From: an uncultured Pirellula sp.
Lineage (GTDB): Bacteria; Planctomycetota; Planctomycetia; Pirellulales; Pirellulaceae
Direction: 5' to 3'
NCBI GenBank assembly: GCA_903892355.1
Contig: CAITIE010000135.1
Coordinates: 37,196 to 101,195, forward strand
DNA: 64,000 nt
The notes below the pieces were generated by a model, which was given only the letters and a program-made list of their open reading frames with translations, was not told where the DNA came from and searched no databases. This document shows positions 20,385 through 30,014 of the stretch, piece by piece. Positions within the stretch are counted from its first letter, which is position 1; each line of letters begins with the position of its first letter. The position numbers were made by a program, and so were the translations under genes.

Positions 20385-21821
20385 TCATGCCAAGATATCG
20401 TGGATCACATGGCCATGAACATCGGTCAGGCGCATATCGCGGCCGCTGAATCGGAACGTCGATCGCGTATGATCGATCCCGAGGCAGTAGAGCATGGTCG
20501 CGTGCAGATCGTGGATCTCGCATTTGTTTTCGATTGCTTTGTAACCCCATTCGTCCGTGGCACCGTACACAGTACCACCCCGAATGCCACCTCCTGCGAG
20601 CCACGATGAGAAACCAAACGGATTGTGATCGCGACCGTCGGCTCCTTGAGCGAAAGGCGTGCGTCCGAACTCGCCAGACCAGACGATCAACGTTTGGTCG
20701 AGCAAGCCGCGTTGCTGGAGATCTTGCAAGAGTGCTCCGATCGGCTGATCGACCGCCAGTGCATTCTGGGTATGTCCAGCATTGAGATTGGCGTGCTGAT
20801 CCCAACGATCGTGCCCAACGTTGGGACAAGTCAACTCGATGAAACGCACACCGCGTTCCACCAACCGCCTCGCCATTAAGCATTCTCGGCCAAAGGCTCG
20901 CGTGGGTTCGTAGCTGTGATCGAGCCCGTACATGCTTTGGGTCTCTTGGGTCTCTCCTGAGATATCGCATACCGCAGGTACCGCAGATTGCATTCGGAAA
21001 GCGAGTTCGTAGTTGGCGATCGCAGATTCGATGGCGTCATGATCTCCAAAGCGAGCGACGGTGCTGCGATCGAGTTCTCTGAGCAACTGCATCTTTTTTC
21101 GCTGCAATTCGGGAGTTGGTTCGAGTGGTTTCACATTCGCCAAACTATCACCGCGTGGCCGAAGCACGGAGCCTTGGTAGGTCGCAGCCAGAAATCCATT
21201 TCCAAAACAGTCGAGGCCGCCGGGTGGAATCAACCCCCCGTTTAAGACGATGAACCCAGGAAGATCTTCACACTCGCTTCCGAGGCCATAGGTGACCCAT
21301 GCTCCCATGCTGGGGCGACCTTGCAAACCATGTCCTGTGTGAAGGAAGTAGTTCGCCGAGGTGTGCTCCGGAAACTTTGACGTCATCGAACGGATCACAG
21401 CGAGTTTGTCAGCATGCTTGGCGATATTTGGAAACAGAGTGCTGATTTCCATTCCGCATTCCCCATGCTTGTCAAAGCTCCATGGGCTCCCCATCACCGT
21501 CCCGTTGTTGTTGAATTGGGTCGGCGCGACTTCGAATAGTTCCGCGGGATTGCGTCCGTTGTATTTCGTCAGTAGTGGCTTTGGGTCGAACGTATCTACC
21601 TGGGACGGCCCACCGTCCATGTAGAGAAAGATGATACTTTTGGCCCGGGGCGGAAAATGGGTCTTGGGCTGAGTATCGTCGGCCTGCGACTCGGCCATCA
21701 TGGTAGCGAGAGCCAGCGCACCGAACCCGTTAGCCGACTGACTCAAAAAATCACGGCGCGAAAGCCTTGGGCGTCGACTGAAAATCTCATTGCGTTTCAC
21801 AAAGTCACCTCGACTCACCAT
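20385..21821 (-). CDS. DUF1501 domain-containing (sulfatase-like fold) protein with Tat-like signal
   Basis: LSRRDFLSQSANGFGALALATMM; SIIFLYMDGGPSQVDTFDPKP; WSGEFGRTPFAQGADGRDHNPFGFSSWLAGGGIRGGTVYGATDEWGYKA; LHATMLYCLGIDH. Confidence 0.93.
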   Translation of the reverse strand: MVSRGDFVKRNEIFSRRPRLSRRDFLSQSANGFGALALATMMAESQADDTQPKTHFPPRAKSIIFLYMDGGPSQVDTFDPKPLLTKYNGRNPAELFEVAPTQFNNNGTVMGSPWSFDKHGECGMEISTLFPNIAKHADKLAVIRSMTSKFPEHTSANYFLHTGHGLQGRPSMGAWVTYGLGSECEDLPGFIVLNGGLIPPGGLDCFGNGFLAATYQGSVLRPRGDSLANVKPLEPTPELQRKKMQLLRELDRSTVARFGDHDAIESAIANYELAFRMQSAVPAVCDISGETQETQSMYGLDHSYEPTRAFGRECLMARRLVERGVRFIELTCPNVGHDRWDQHANLNAGHTQNALAVDQPIGALLQDLQQRGLLDQTLIVWSGEFGRTPFAQGADGRDHNPFGFSSWLAGGGIRGGTVYGATDEWGYKAIENKCEIHDLHATMLYCLGIDHTRSTFRFSGRDMRLTDVHGHVIHDILA

Positions 21822-22756
21822 TGCAAGTACTCCTCAAGCGATTCACGGATCAATTCTAGATCCGGTTCGTAGCTTGTCCAAAAATGAAAATCGACGGCCG
21901 TTTGATGCACCATCAAGTCCATCTCGTCTGCGGTATCAAGCTCTCGCCCCTGCAACTCATCGCGAAACGCTTGCTTGAGTTTCTCTAATTGGTTCGTTGG
22001 GCACGAGTGACTCTTGGTAAACAAACAGAAGGGGCGGACCGCCCAAGGTATTTCGCGGATCGCTTTGGTTCGGAGGCCGCTGTGTGATTTGAGGATCATC
22101 GACGAAGGGTCTTCGACGACCAAGGCGCGGAGTGGGCGATCCAAGTCTGACAATTTTTCTAGCGAACGGCAATCCAAAGCAACGACTTCTTTGGGGTTCA
22201 TGATGCCAGGAACATCCCCGATTTGGGCCACTCGCTGCTTTTCGGCCTCTCGATCCGATTCGACGCAGTGGATGATACGGTAATCACCAGGGATCGATAC
22301 GAGCGCTTCGTGGACGGCTCGAGCTGTTTGGGCTGAGCCGAGAACGGCGATCGCCTGCGCAGCAAACGCGACATCCGAATCGAGACCTTGGCCGGCGAAG
22401 CGCGAGGCTAGCAAGCTCACTACGGCTTGACCGAAGGTGTTTTCCCCAATCCACTTCTGGCCATCACATTTGGCAACCGATACCCGACCCGAAATCCGAG
22501 CCGCAGGAGTAAGCTGATCGACGAGGCGTGTGGCGTGTTGTTGAAAGGGTTCCAAAATCGCGGCACCCGCCATCCCCATCGCCTGCACCCCCCGAAGTGC
22601 CGTCTCGAACAAATCCGGCTCCACCTGGGATGTAAAGAACCTCCAATCCAATTCGGCGTCCCTCGCAATGCGAGTCATCACGAATTGGGTCGGGTTTCCA
22701 CCGACAGGATTGCCGAGGCAAGCGACGAGCGGCTGTAGGACTCGATCGAGGCTCAT
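21815..22756 (-). CDS. Divergent shikimate-dehydrogenase-like protein lacking canonical catalytic residues
   Basis: VLQPLVACLGNPVGGNPTQFVMTRIARDAELDWRFFTSQVEPDLFETALRGVQAMGMAGAAILEPFQQHATRLVDQLTPAARISGRVSVAKCDGQKWIGENTFGQAVV follows the AroE N-terminal pattern; AIAVLGSAQTARAVHEAL looks like the NAD(P)-domain loop. Start at MSLDRV (22756). Confidence 0.6.
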   Translation of the reverse strand: MSLDRVLQPLVACLGNPVGGNPTQFVMTRIARDAELDWRFFTSQVEPDLFETALRGVQAMGMAGAAILEPFQQHATRLVDQLTPAARISGRVSVAKCDGQKWIGENTFGQAVVSLLASRFAGQGLDSDVAFAAQAIAVLGSAQTARAVHEALVSIPGDYRIIHCVESDREAEKQRVAQIGDVPGIMNPKEVVALDCRSLEKLSDLDRPLRALVVEDPSSMILKSHSGLRTKAIREIPWAVRPFCLFTKSHSCPTNQLEKLKQAFRDELQGRELDTADEMDLMVHQTAVDFHFWTSYEPDLELIRESLEEYLQW

Positions 22757-22814
22757 GGGATTGGGTAGGGCTCGGATCCTGCTACGCGTCGAAGAAGACC
22801 GCAGGCAATGGAGG

Positions 22815-22842
22815 GCAACAGTGATTGGGCAACAGTGATTGG
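22815..22842. repeat. Tandem duplication of 14 bp (GCAACAGTGATTGG x2)
   Basis: gcaacagtgattgg gcaacagtgattgg in the leader of the shikimate-dehydrogenase-like gene. Confidence 0.8.
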
Positions 22843-23128
22843 GCGAATCTCGCGAAACAACTCGCTGTAACACATCTGGGGGTCGCGAGGGGACCCCAGG
22901 CACCACAGGAACGCATCCCTGGACTCCTCTAGTCTAGCATGCGTACAGGTTGATTGGGACTCCAAGCCGGACCGAACAATACGGCTTTCTTCCTAGGTTA
23001 CCGGAGTGAGAATCGGGAACAAAGGAGGAAATATCCGCTTTAAGGGGCCAAGACAAGTTGGCATTGTCTGCCTAAACTATAGGGACTTTATATGAAATAT
23101 CTTTGTTCCCTCAAGAGAATGGATAGCT

Positions 23129-23701
23129 GTGGCAACTTACAAAACGAGCGATCTCCGGAAAGGTCTTAAAGTACAGATCGATGGCGAACCGTACCTGCTG
23201 AGCGAAGTCAACTTCGTCAAGCCTGGTAAGGGGAACGCCCTTTACAAGTGCAAGCTGAAGAATTTGATTCGGAACACCGTTCTCGATCGGACGCTCAAAG
23301 GGGGCGATGAACTCGAAGTTGCCGACGTCGAGGAACTGGAAACCCAGTTTCTTTACAACCAAGCAGGCACGTTTGTGTTCATGGACAGCAAGTCCTATGA
23401 ACAGTACGAATTGACCGCCGACCAAGTCGACGACTACTGGAAGTACCTAAAGGAAGGCATGCCGGTCGCGATGGTTCTCTACAACGGGAACCCGATTACC
23501 TTGACCCCACCGTCGCACGTTACCCTGAAGGTGATCGAGACCGAACCGGGCGTTCGAGGTGACACCGCAACGAACGTCACGAAACCGGCAAAGGTAGAAA
23601 CCGGCGGGGAGTTTCAGGTCCCAGGATTCATCAAAGAAGGCAACGTCATCAAAATCGATACACGTACCGGTGAGTACTGCGAACGGGTAAGCATGGAGTG
23701 A
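23129..23701 (+). CDS. efp: Elongation factor P
   Basis: MATYKTSDLRKGLKVQIDGEPYLLSEVNFVKPGKGNALYKCKLKNL...FIKEGNVIKIDTRTGEYCERV; full-length 190 aa; GTG start. Confidence 0.97.
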   Translation: MATYKTSDLRKGLKVQIDGEPYLLSEVNFVKPGKGNALYKCKLKNLIRNTVLDRTLKGGDELEVADVEELETQFLYNQAGTFVFMDSKSYEQYELTADQVDDYWKYLKEGMPVAMVLYNGNPITLTPPSHVTLKVIETEPGVRGDTATNVTKPAKVETGGEFQVPGFIKEGNVIKIDTRTGEYCERVSME

Positions 23702-24987
23702 TCAACATGGGTTCGAGTCGAGGATTGCTGCTTTTTAGTACGCCATGTCGGCTCACAAACCGACCCATTGTCACCGCATTGTTGCTGCTGATCATGCTGG
23801 GAAGTGGATCTCAAAAATGGTCCACTCCGCCCGCTCATGGTCAGCAACGCGACCCATTTGCTATCGAACGCGAACGATTGATTCAAAACGTATTGATTCC
23901 AGGAGGGATCAAAGACCAACGAGTATTGGAGTCGATCGGCAAAACTCCGAGGCATGAGTTTGTACCCCCGGAATACATCCGCCAGGCGTACATGGACATC
24001 GCCATCGCAATCGGTGAATCCCAAACCATCAGCAGCCCTTACATTGTCGCATTGATGACCGAAGCGCTGCAGCCTAAACCAACGGATAGGGTGCTTGAGA
24101 TTGGTACGGGCAGTGGTTACCAAGCCGCCGTGCTGAGCCCTTTGGTCAAGGACGTCTATACGATTGAAATCGTCGAGGATCTGGGAGAGCGGACTACGGC
24201 ACTTCTAGACGAACTCGGCTATGCCAATGTGCATTGCCTCATCGGTGATGGGTTCAAGGGCTGGAAAGAGCACGCTCCCTTCGACAAAATCATCGTCACC
24301 TGCTCCCCTGCCAACGTACCGGAACCCCTTCGCGACCAACTGAAGGAAGGGGGGCTCATGGTCATCCCGGTCGGCGAACGCTACCAACAGATGCTTTATT
24401 TGATGCGTAAGAAAGACGGCAAGCTGGAAAAAGAAGCGTTGACACCGACCCTCTTCGTTCCGATGACCGGCGATGCTGAGAAATCGAGAAAAGTCCAACC
24501 GGATCCATCGCGACCCGTGCTTCTCAACACGAGTTTCGAAGAACCATTGATCCGAAACTTCCATATTCCAGGTTGGTACTACCAATTCGGCTGCATCCAG
24601 GTCGAAGATCCAGAAGCTCCGGACGGAAAAAGTGTTTTGGAGTTCAACAGCAACGACCCTAACCTGCCCAATCACTTGCTCCAAGGAGTGGCCATCGATG
24701 GTCGCCGTGTTCGCAAAATCAAGCTCGGTGGCTGGATGAAGCTCAATGACGTCAAGGTTGGACGAGACAAGGAAAAGTCACCCTCGATCGCTATTCAGTA
24801 CTTTGATGCCAACCGAAATCGCATCGGCTACAACTATGTCGGAGGTTTTAAAGGGAATCGGAATTGGAAGCTGGAAGAAAAGATTTTTACCGTCCCACCG
24901 GATACTCGCGAAGCGATCATCTCGATCGGTTTGTTCGGGGCCGAAGGGTCAGCGCGATTCGACAAAATCGTCTTTGAACCGATGTAA
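23698..24987 (+). CDS. Exported protein-L-isoaspartate O-methyltransferase with additional C-terminal beta-rich domain
   Basis: Hydrophobic N-terminus (PIVTALLLLIMLGSGSQ); PIMT motifs ESIGKTPRHEFVPPEY, GESQTISSPYIVALMTEAL, VLEIGTGSGYQAAVLSPLV, IVTCSPANVPEPL, GGLMVIPVGE; about 170 aa extra C-terminus. Confidence 0.88.
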   Translation: MINMGSSRGLLLFSTPCRLTNRPIVTALLLLIMLGSGSQKWSTPPAHGQQRDPFAIERERLIQNVLIPGGIKDQRVLESIGKTPRHEFVPPEYIRQAYMDIAIAIGESQTISSPYIVALMTEALQPKPTDRVLEIGTGSGYQAAVLSPLVKDVYTIEIVEDLGERTTALLDELGYANVHCLIGDGFKGWKEHAPFDKIIVTCSPANVPEPLRDQLKEGGLMVIPVGERYQQMLYLMRKKDGKLEKEALTPTLFVPMTGDAEKSRKVQPDPSRPVLLNTSFEEPLIRNFHIPGWYYQFGCIQVEDPEAPDGKSVLEFNSNDPNLPNHLLQGVAIDGRRVRKIKLGGWMKLNDVKVGRDKEKSPSIAIQYFDANRNRIGYNYVGGFKGNRNWKLEEKIFTVPPDTREAIISIGLFGAEGSARFDKIVFEPM

Positions 24988-25006
24988 GGATCGCTCAGCG
25001 AGCTAG

Positions 25007-26419
25007 ATGACCCATTCGAACGCAGATTACGACACGATCATTATCGGAGCTGGCATGAGCGGACTCGCCGCCGGTATCCGTTTAGCAATGTACGACCACA
25101 AGGTCTGTATCCTTGAAAAGCACTGGACCATCGGCGGCCTCAATTCATTCTACAGAGTGAATGGACGAGACTATGACGTTGGGCTCCACGCGATGACCAA
25201 CTTCACGGAAAAAGGGGCGAAGAAAGGCCCCTTTGCGAGATTGCTCAAGCAACTTCGATTTCGCTGGGACGATTTCCAATTGGCCCAGCAACGGGGTTCG
25301 AGCATCGCGTTCCCTGGCGTCGAACTGGAGTTCAACAACGATATTCGTTTGCTGCAAACCGAAATCGAGCAAAAGTTCCCGCATCAAAAAGATGCGTTCG
25401 CAAAACTGCTTACCGTCCTGGCCGAATACGACGACCTCCAACAAGAAGACTTTGAACGATCCACACGCGTCGTGCTCGAGGAAATATTCTCCGATCCACT
25501 GCTGATCGAAATGATCCTTTGCCCGTTGATGTGGTACGGGAATGCTCGGGAACACGACATGGACTGGGGGCAATTCTGCATCATGTTTCGAAGTATCTTC
25601 CTCGAGGGCTTCGCCCGTCCCCATCGAGGAGTCCGACTCATCCTCAAGAACCTGGTTCGGCGGTTCCGCGAACTGGGAGGACAGCTGAAACTGCGAAGTG
25701 GTGTCGCCAAATTGCACATCGACCAAGAACACGTCGCCGCAGTGGAACTTGAAAATGGCCAGATCCTCACCGCGAAGCGAGTTCTGTCGAGCGCCGGAGT
25801 CGTGGAAACCATGCGGATGTGCGACCACCTTACCGAAACCCGACCCGCGACCGCAGGGCAAATGTCGTTTGTCGAGTCGATCTCGGTACTCGATTGCCAA
25901 CCCAAACAGATCGGGTTCGATAAAACCATCGTCTTCTACAACGACAGTGAAACCTTTCACTGGGAACGCTGCCGCGATGCCCTCTGCGATGTTCGCACCG
26001 GAGTCATATGCTCACCGAACAACTACGAGTACTCCGCCGAAGCTGGTGAACTCGACGCTGGATTTGTTCGTCTGACCACCATCGCCGATCCCGAACGCTG
26101 GAGTCATCTCGACGATGCGGAATACCAACGCCAAAAATACCGCTGGTACGATTCGGCAGTCGCGTCATGCGTGCGATTCATCCCAGACTTCAGACGGAAC
26201 GTTATCGACACCGATATCTTCACTCCAAAAACCATTCAAAGATTCACGTCCCACGATAACGGCGCTGTCTATGGAGCCCCTGAAAAAAGGCTCGACGGAA
26301 CGACGCATTTAAAAAACCTATTCCTCTGCGGGACCGATCAAGGCTTCGTGGGCATCGTCGGGGCTATCGTCAGCGGCATCTCCATGGCCAACCGACATTG
26401 CTTGGCCCAATCCACCTGA
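25007..26419 (+). CDS. Phytoene desaturase/carotenoid isomerase-like FAD-dependent oxidoreductase
   Basis: DTIIIGAGMSGLAAGIRLAMYDHKVCILEKHWTIGGLNSFYRVNGRDYDVGLHAMTNF (dinucleotide-binding and carotenoid-desaturase pattern); C-terminal LFLCGTDQGFVGIVGAIVSGISMAN. Confidence 0.82.
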   Translation: MTHSNADYDTIIIGAGMSGLAAGIRLAMYDHKVCILEKHWTIGGLNSFYRVNGRDYDVGLHAMTNFTEKGAKKGPFARLLKQLRFRWDDFQLAQQRGSSIAFPGVELEFNNDIRLLQTEIEQKFPHQKDAFAKLLTVLAEYDDLQQEDFERSTRVVLEEIFSDPLLIEMILCPLMWYGNAREHDMDWGQFCIMFRSIFLEGFARPHRGVRLILKNLVRRFRELGGQLKLRSGVAKLHIDQEHVAAVELENGQILTAKRVLSSAGVVETMRMCDHLTETRPATAGQMSFVESISVLDCQPKQIGFDKTIVFYNDSETFHWERCRDALCDVRTGVICSPNNYEYSAEAGELDAGFVRLTTIADPERWSHLDDAEYQRQKYRWYDSAVASCVRFIPDFRRNVIDTDIFTPKTIQRFTSHDNGAVYGAPEKRLDGTTHLKNLFLCGTDQGFVGIVGAIVSGISMANRHCLAQST

Positions 26420-26612
26420 GAGTGCCTCTCAACATAGTGCCACTCAGCCGCTCATTCTCCCAACCCGAATGCCAGCAAACCACGCCGAGTCCCACCCGTG
26501 AAGAATTGAGAGAAACTCACGAAATTTCACGAGTTCTATGTCGGGGGTGGTTGGGATGTGCCGAACAATACGTCGTGTGTTGTTCGTACCAAGATTGACG
26601 TAGGTGATAAAG

Positions 26613-27056
26613 ATGCAAATCCAATCCACTCGATTTGGGACGCTTGATGTCAGCCATTCCGATATGCTGCTCATGCCCCACGGCTTGATCGGTTTTGAAA
26701 CTTGCCGTCATTGGGTATTGCTAGCTAGCGACGATAACGACGAAGTCGCTTGGTTGCAGTCGGTAGCGCTAGCCAACGTTGCCTTGCCCGTGATCAGCCC
26801 TCGTCGTTTTCTCCCGAATTATCGACTACATGCTCATCGTCGTGACCTGGATATCCTTCAGATGCGCACGCGGGATCAGGTATTCGTGCTGTCGATCGTG
26901 AGTCGTAACGGAACCACGTTAACCACCAATCTGAAAAGCCCGATCATCTTGAACTCGACGCGCCGGCTCGCCGTTCAAATCGTCGTCACCGATGATCAAC
27001 CGCTGGCCCACCCATTGGCGCTGGTAGACAGTCACCGTATCCGCGCGGCCGCGTAA
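26613..27056 (+). CDS. fliW: Flagellar assembly factor FliW
   Basis: MQIQSTRFGTLDVSHSDMLLMPHGLIGFETCRHWVLL...VFVLSIVSRNG..TTNLKSPIILNSTRRLAVQIVV follows the FliW pattern. Confidence 0.88.
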   Translation: MQIQSTRFGTLDVSHSDMLLMPHGLIGFETCRHWVLLASDDNDEVAWLQSVALANVALPVISPRRFLPNYRLHAHRRDLDILQMRTRDQVFVLSIVSRNGTTLTTNLKSPIILNSTRRLAVQIVVTDDQPLAHPLALVDSHRIRAAA

Positions 27057-27340
27057 GGGCCCGAAAGCAATTGGCATTGGGATCGTAGTGCATTCCACAA
27101 CGGGAAACCTAGTGTCCAGCACTGTCAAACACAGTAGCCCGCCCTGGCAATTCACAGGGCGACGTGCCTGCACGACCGCTACAATCGCTACCCTTCGCTG
27201 CGATCGTAGATTCTCGGTTCGGCCATCGGGAGGGAAACCCTGCCCCGTGATTGCGCAAAAGCCACATTGAGGTAATCCTTTTTGAGGGCCAACACGTGGT
27301 TTTCCCGGCAGATCTCGGCGTTTCCTAGAGGCGACTGGAC

Positions 27341-28888
27341 TTGAGTATCGCATCGGCATCCTTAGATAGCCCATCGTTGCATGAAAAAGATCATGACGCG
27401 GATCGACTGGTTTCCGGAGTGTCATGGATGTTGGTCGCCAACGTTCTTCAACGCGGGATCGGCTTTGCTCGGAATCTAGCGATTTGTCATTATCTGTCGC
27501 AGCAGCAACTAGGGATGTGGGCGCTGGCTAGCAGCTTCTTCGTCATGGGTGCACCGCTGGCTGTGTTGGGACTTCCCGGCACATTTGGTCGGTTTGCAGA
27601 AACCTATCGAAATTACGGGCAACTCAAACAGTTCGTCGTCCGTCTAATGGCAGTCTCGCTGTGTGGCTTGATTGCGATGTCACTTTGCATGATGGCAATG
27701 CCCATTGCGAGCAGTAGCTTTATCTTTGGTGCTCCGCAGGACATGCTGACGATGCTCGCTCTCTGCGTCGGCTTAGGGTCCATCGCGCTATTCAATGCCG
27801 GAACGGAGTTGATGAATGGACTCCGCAGGGCGAAGATCGTTTCGTCGATGCACACCGTGAATTCATTGGCACTGACCGCGACCGGACTTGCAGCATTGAT
27901 CGTGTGGCCCGACTGGCGAGCGATGATTCTCGCGTTTGCCACATCGGCACTGATCGGTCTGATTCCTTCCTTGCCGGTCATCCTCGATCGATCGTACTGG
28001 ACAACTTCGCCGAACGTCGATTTTTCCCAAACGAAAATGTGGGGAAGGATCGCTCCCTACGCTGCCAATATTTGGTTCTTTAACGCGATCACCAACACGT
28101 TTGACATCGTTGACCGCATGATGCTGCTCCATTGGGGATCTGCAACCCAAACGAGCGAGGCGGGGCAATCGCTGATCGGACAACTCCATAGCGGGAAACT
28201 GTTGCCAGCGCTACTAGCCAGCGTATCCTTGATGTTCTCCGGAATTCTATTGCCCTATCTCGTACGCGACTGGGAGTCCAATCGTCGCCAGCGTGTCGTG
28301 CAATTCCTGCGATCGTCCATCACCGTGGGGACCATCCTTTTCGTCGGTGCCTCCATCGGTGCCATGCTTGTCGCTCCCACTCTTTTTCAATGGCTTTTCG
28401 CGAGCAAGTATGCAGAAGGCCTCGCTGTGATGCCACTTGCATTGATCGCGGTATGCTGGATGGCGGTCGCATTAAACCTGCACAACTACTTTTGGTGCGC
28501 CGAGCGAGGCCGCGTACTTGCTCTGATCGCGTTAGGCAGTTTAATCGTCAACATTATCGCGAATGCGATGCTTATTCCACCGATGGGACTTCGCGGGGCA
28601 TTGACCGGCTCCATGCTCGCAACCGGATTCGATCTCTTCGGAACCATCCTCGTCATGCGAACCCTAGGGGCCGACATGCGACGAGGCAGTTTCTTGATCT
28701 TGCTATTACCGCTAACGCTCGCAGGAGGCGTACTTCCTGCGACGCTGGTTTGGAGCGGGGTTGTCATCGCATGCTCGCGGACCGATTGGATTCTTTCGTC
28801 CGACGAAAAGCGGCTTCTCGACTCCGTTTTCTTGCCGATCTTGCAAAAGGCGGGAGTGCGACTCCAAAGCATCTGGCAAACGATCTAA
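27341..28888 (+). CDS. Polysaccharide/oligosaccharide flippase (Wzx/MATE-like MOP family)
   Basis: Multi-TM protein; VSGVSWMLVANVLQRGIGFARNLAICHYLSQQQLGMWALASSFFVMGAPLAVLGLPGTFGRF. Start TTG at 27341. Confidence 0.78.
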   Translation: MSIASASLDSPSLHEKDHDADRLVSGVSWMLVANVLQRGIGFARNLAICHYLSQQQLGMWALASSFFVMGAPLAVLGLPGTFGRFAETYRNYGQLKQFVVRLMAVSLCGLIAMSLCMMAMPIASSSFIFGAPQDMLTMLALCVGLGSIALFNAGTELMNGLRRAKIVSSMHTVNSLALTATGLAALIVWPDWRAMILAFATSALIGLIPSLPVILDRSYWTTSPNVDFSQTKMWGRIAPYAANIWFFNAITNTFDIVDRMMLLHWGSATQTSEAGQSLIGQLHSGKLLPALLASVSLMFSGILLPYLVRDWESNRRQRVVQFLRSSITVGTILFVGASIGAMLVAPTLFQWLFASKYAEGLAVMPLALIAVCWMAVALNLHNYFWCAERGRVLALIALGSLIVNIIANAMLIPPMGLRGALTGSMLATGFDLFGTILVMRTLGADMRRGSFLILLLPLTLAGGVLPATLVWSGVVIACSRTDWILSSDEKRLLDSVFLPILQKAGVRLQSIWQTI

Positions 28889-28889
28889 G

Positions 28890-30014
28890 CTATTTCAGCA
28901 GTTCGTTGTTGAATGACGCATCGACATTCACCTTGGCTCGATCGATCAGCTTCAGATCCACCAGCGTATCGGAGAGTTCGACCCAGCGTTCGCGGGTCAT
29001 TTGGCCGACACCCGTCAAATCTCCGTTAACCGTACAAAGAGGTTTTAAGGCCTCAACCCCGTAAACGAGCGCATCGCGCTCGAGACCTTGCTTGTTGTTC
29101 TTGAGGATGACTTCATTGGATGCTGTCGGATCGGTCAAGTACTTCTGCCAACCTTCGATGGATGCCTTGACCATATTTCGACAAATATCTTGGTGGTCTT
29201 TGAGATAAGTCCCTGTGGTTACGAGGAGACTCGCGTATGGATTGTATCCGATGTCAGACATCATCAACTGGGTGACCTCGACCCCTTGTTGTTTAGCCAT
29301 GAACGGCTCGCTAAACGTGTAGCCTTGGGCTGCATAACCTGGCCCTGCGACCAATTGAGCAACGGATCCAAAGTACGGAGCCAATTTAACCGAGTCGTCC
29401 AGCAACCCTTTGCTGCGCAAGAATGGAACATAAGGACGCGTCGAGTCGACTTGGAACGTTAAGTTCTTGAACTCTTGAAAGGTTTTGATCCCCGAGTCTG
29501 CTCGGACCATGATGCAGCGAGGCCCTTGCTGAATAGGTGCCATCAAGGCGACCAGCGGGATATCTTGGTTTCTGGCCACCAAAACGTCGTCAGCATTGGC
29601 AACCCCGAACTGAACTCGGCCGAGGGTGAGCGTTTGCGGTACGACCGTCGCCTTTCCACCAGGTTGTATCTCAACGTCGAGTCCATACTTCTCAAAGATG
29701 CCATGGACTTTGGCCGCGTAAAAACCACCGTGCTCCGCTTCTGGATACCAATTCAAAAGGAGACTGACTTTGGTCAGTTTTCCGGGATTGGCGGCACCGC
29801 TACCCGCACCCGCCTCCGTTGCACCGCTGCCGCCCGCGGTTGCTGAGCTCGATGTCTCGGCCACCGGCGTCTTCGTGCTCGACGGTGAGTCGCAACCGGA
29901 CATGAGCAGGACTGACAGGACCAAGCCAATCGAGGCCCGCAGCGAAGAAAGGCTTTGCCATGGATGCCCCAACGATCGAGTCAGAGTGCCAGCAGAGATC
30001 ATGGATGGAGTCAT
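28890..30014 (-). CDS. NMT1/THI5/SsuA-like ABC-type substrate-binding lipoprotein
   Basis: Lipobox VLLMSGC; VSLLLNWYPEAEHGGFYAAKVHGIFEKYGLDVEIQPGGKATVVPQTLTLGRVQFGVANADDVLVAR. Confidence 0.87.
   Translation of the reverse strand: MTPSMISAGTLTRSLGHPWQSLSSLRASIGLVLSVLLMSGCDSPSSTKTPVAETSSSATAGGSGATEAGAGSGAANPGKLTKVSLLLNWYPEAEHGGFYAAKVHGIFEKYGLDVEIQPGGKATVVPQTLTLGRVQFGVANADDVLVARNQDIPLVALMAPIQQGPRCIMVRADSGIKTFQEFKNLTFQVDSTRPYVPFLRSKGLLDDSVKLAPYFGSVAQLVAGPGYAAQGYTFSEPFMAKQQGVEVTQLMMSDIGYNPYASLLVTTGTYLKDHQDICRNMVKASIEGWQKYLTDPTASNEVILKNNKQGLERDALVYGVEALKPLCTVNGDLTGVGQMTRERWVELSDTLVDLKLIDRAKVNVDASFNNELLK

Noticed and set aside
23053-23100. Sigma70-like promoter (TTGGCA ... TATAGG) upstream of efp
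   Set aside because: Spacing about 14 nt is too short for a confident call and planctomycete promoters are poorly defined.
28390-29064. 224-aa ORF MAFREQVCRRPRCDATCIDRG...
   Set aside because: Overlaps the flippase gene out of frame; Arg-rich shadow translation.
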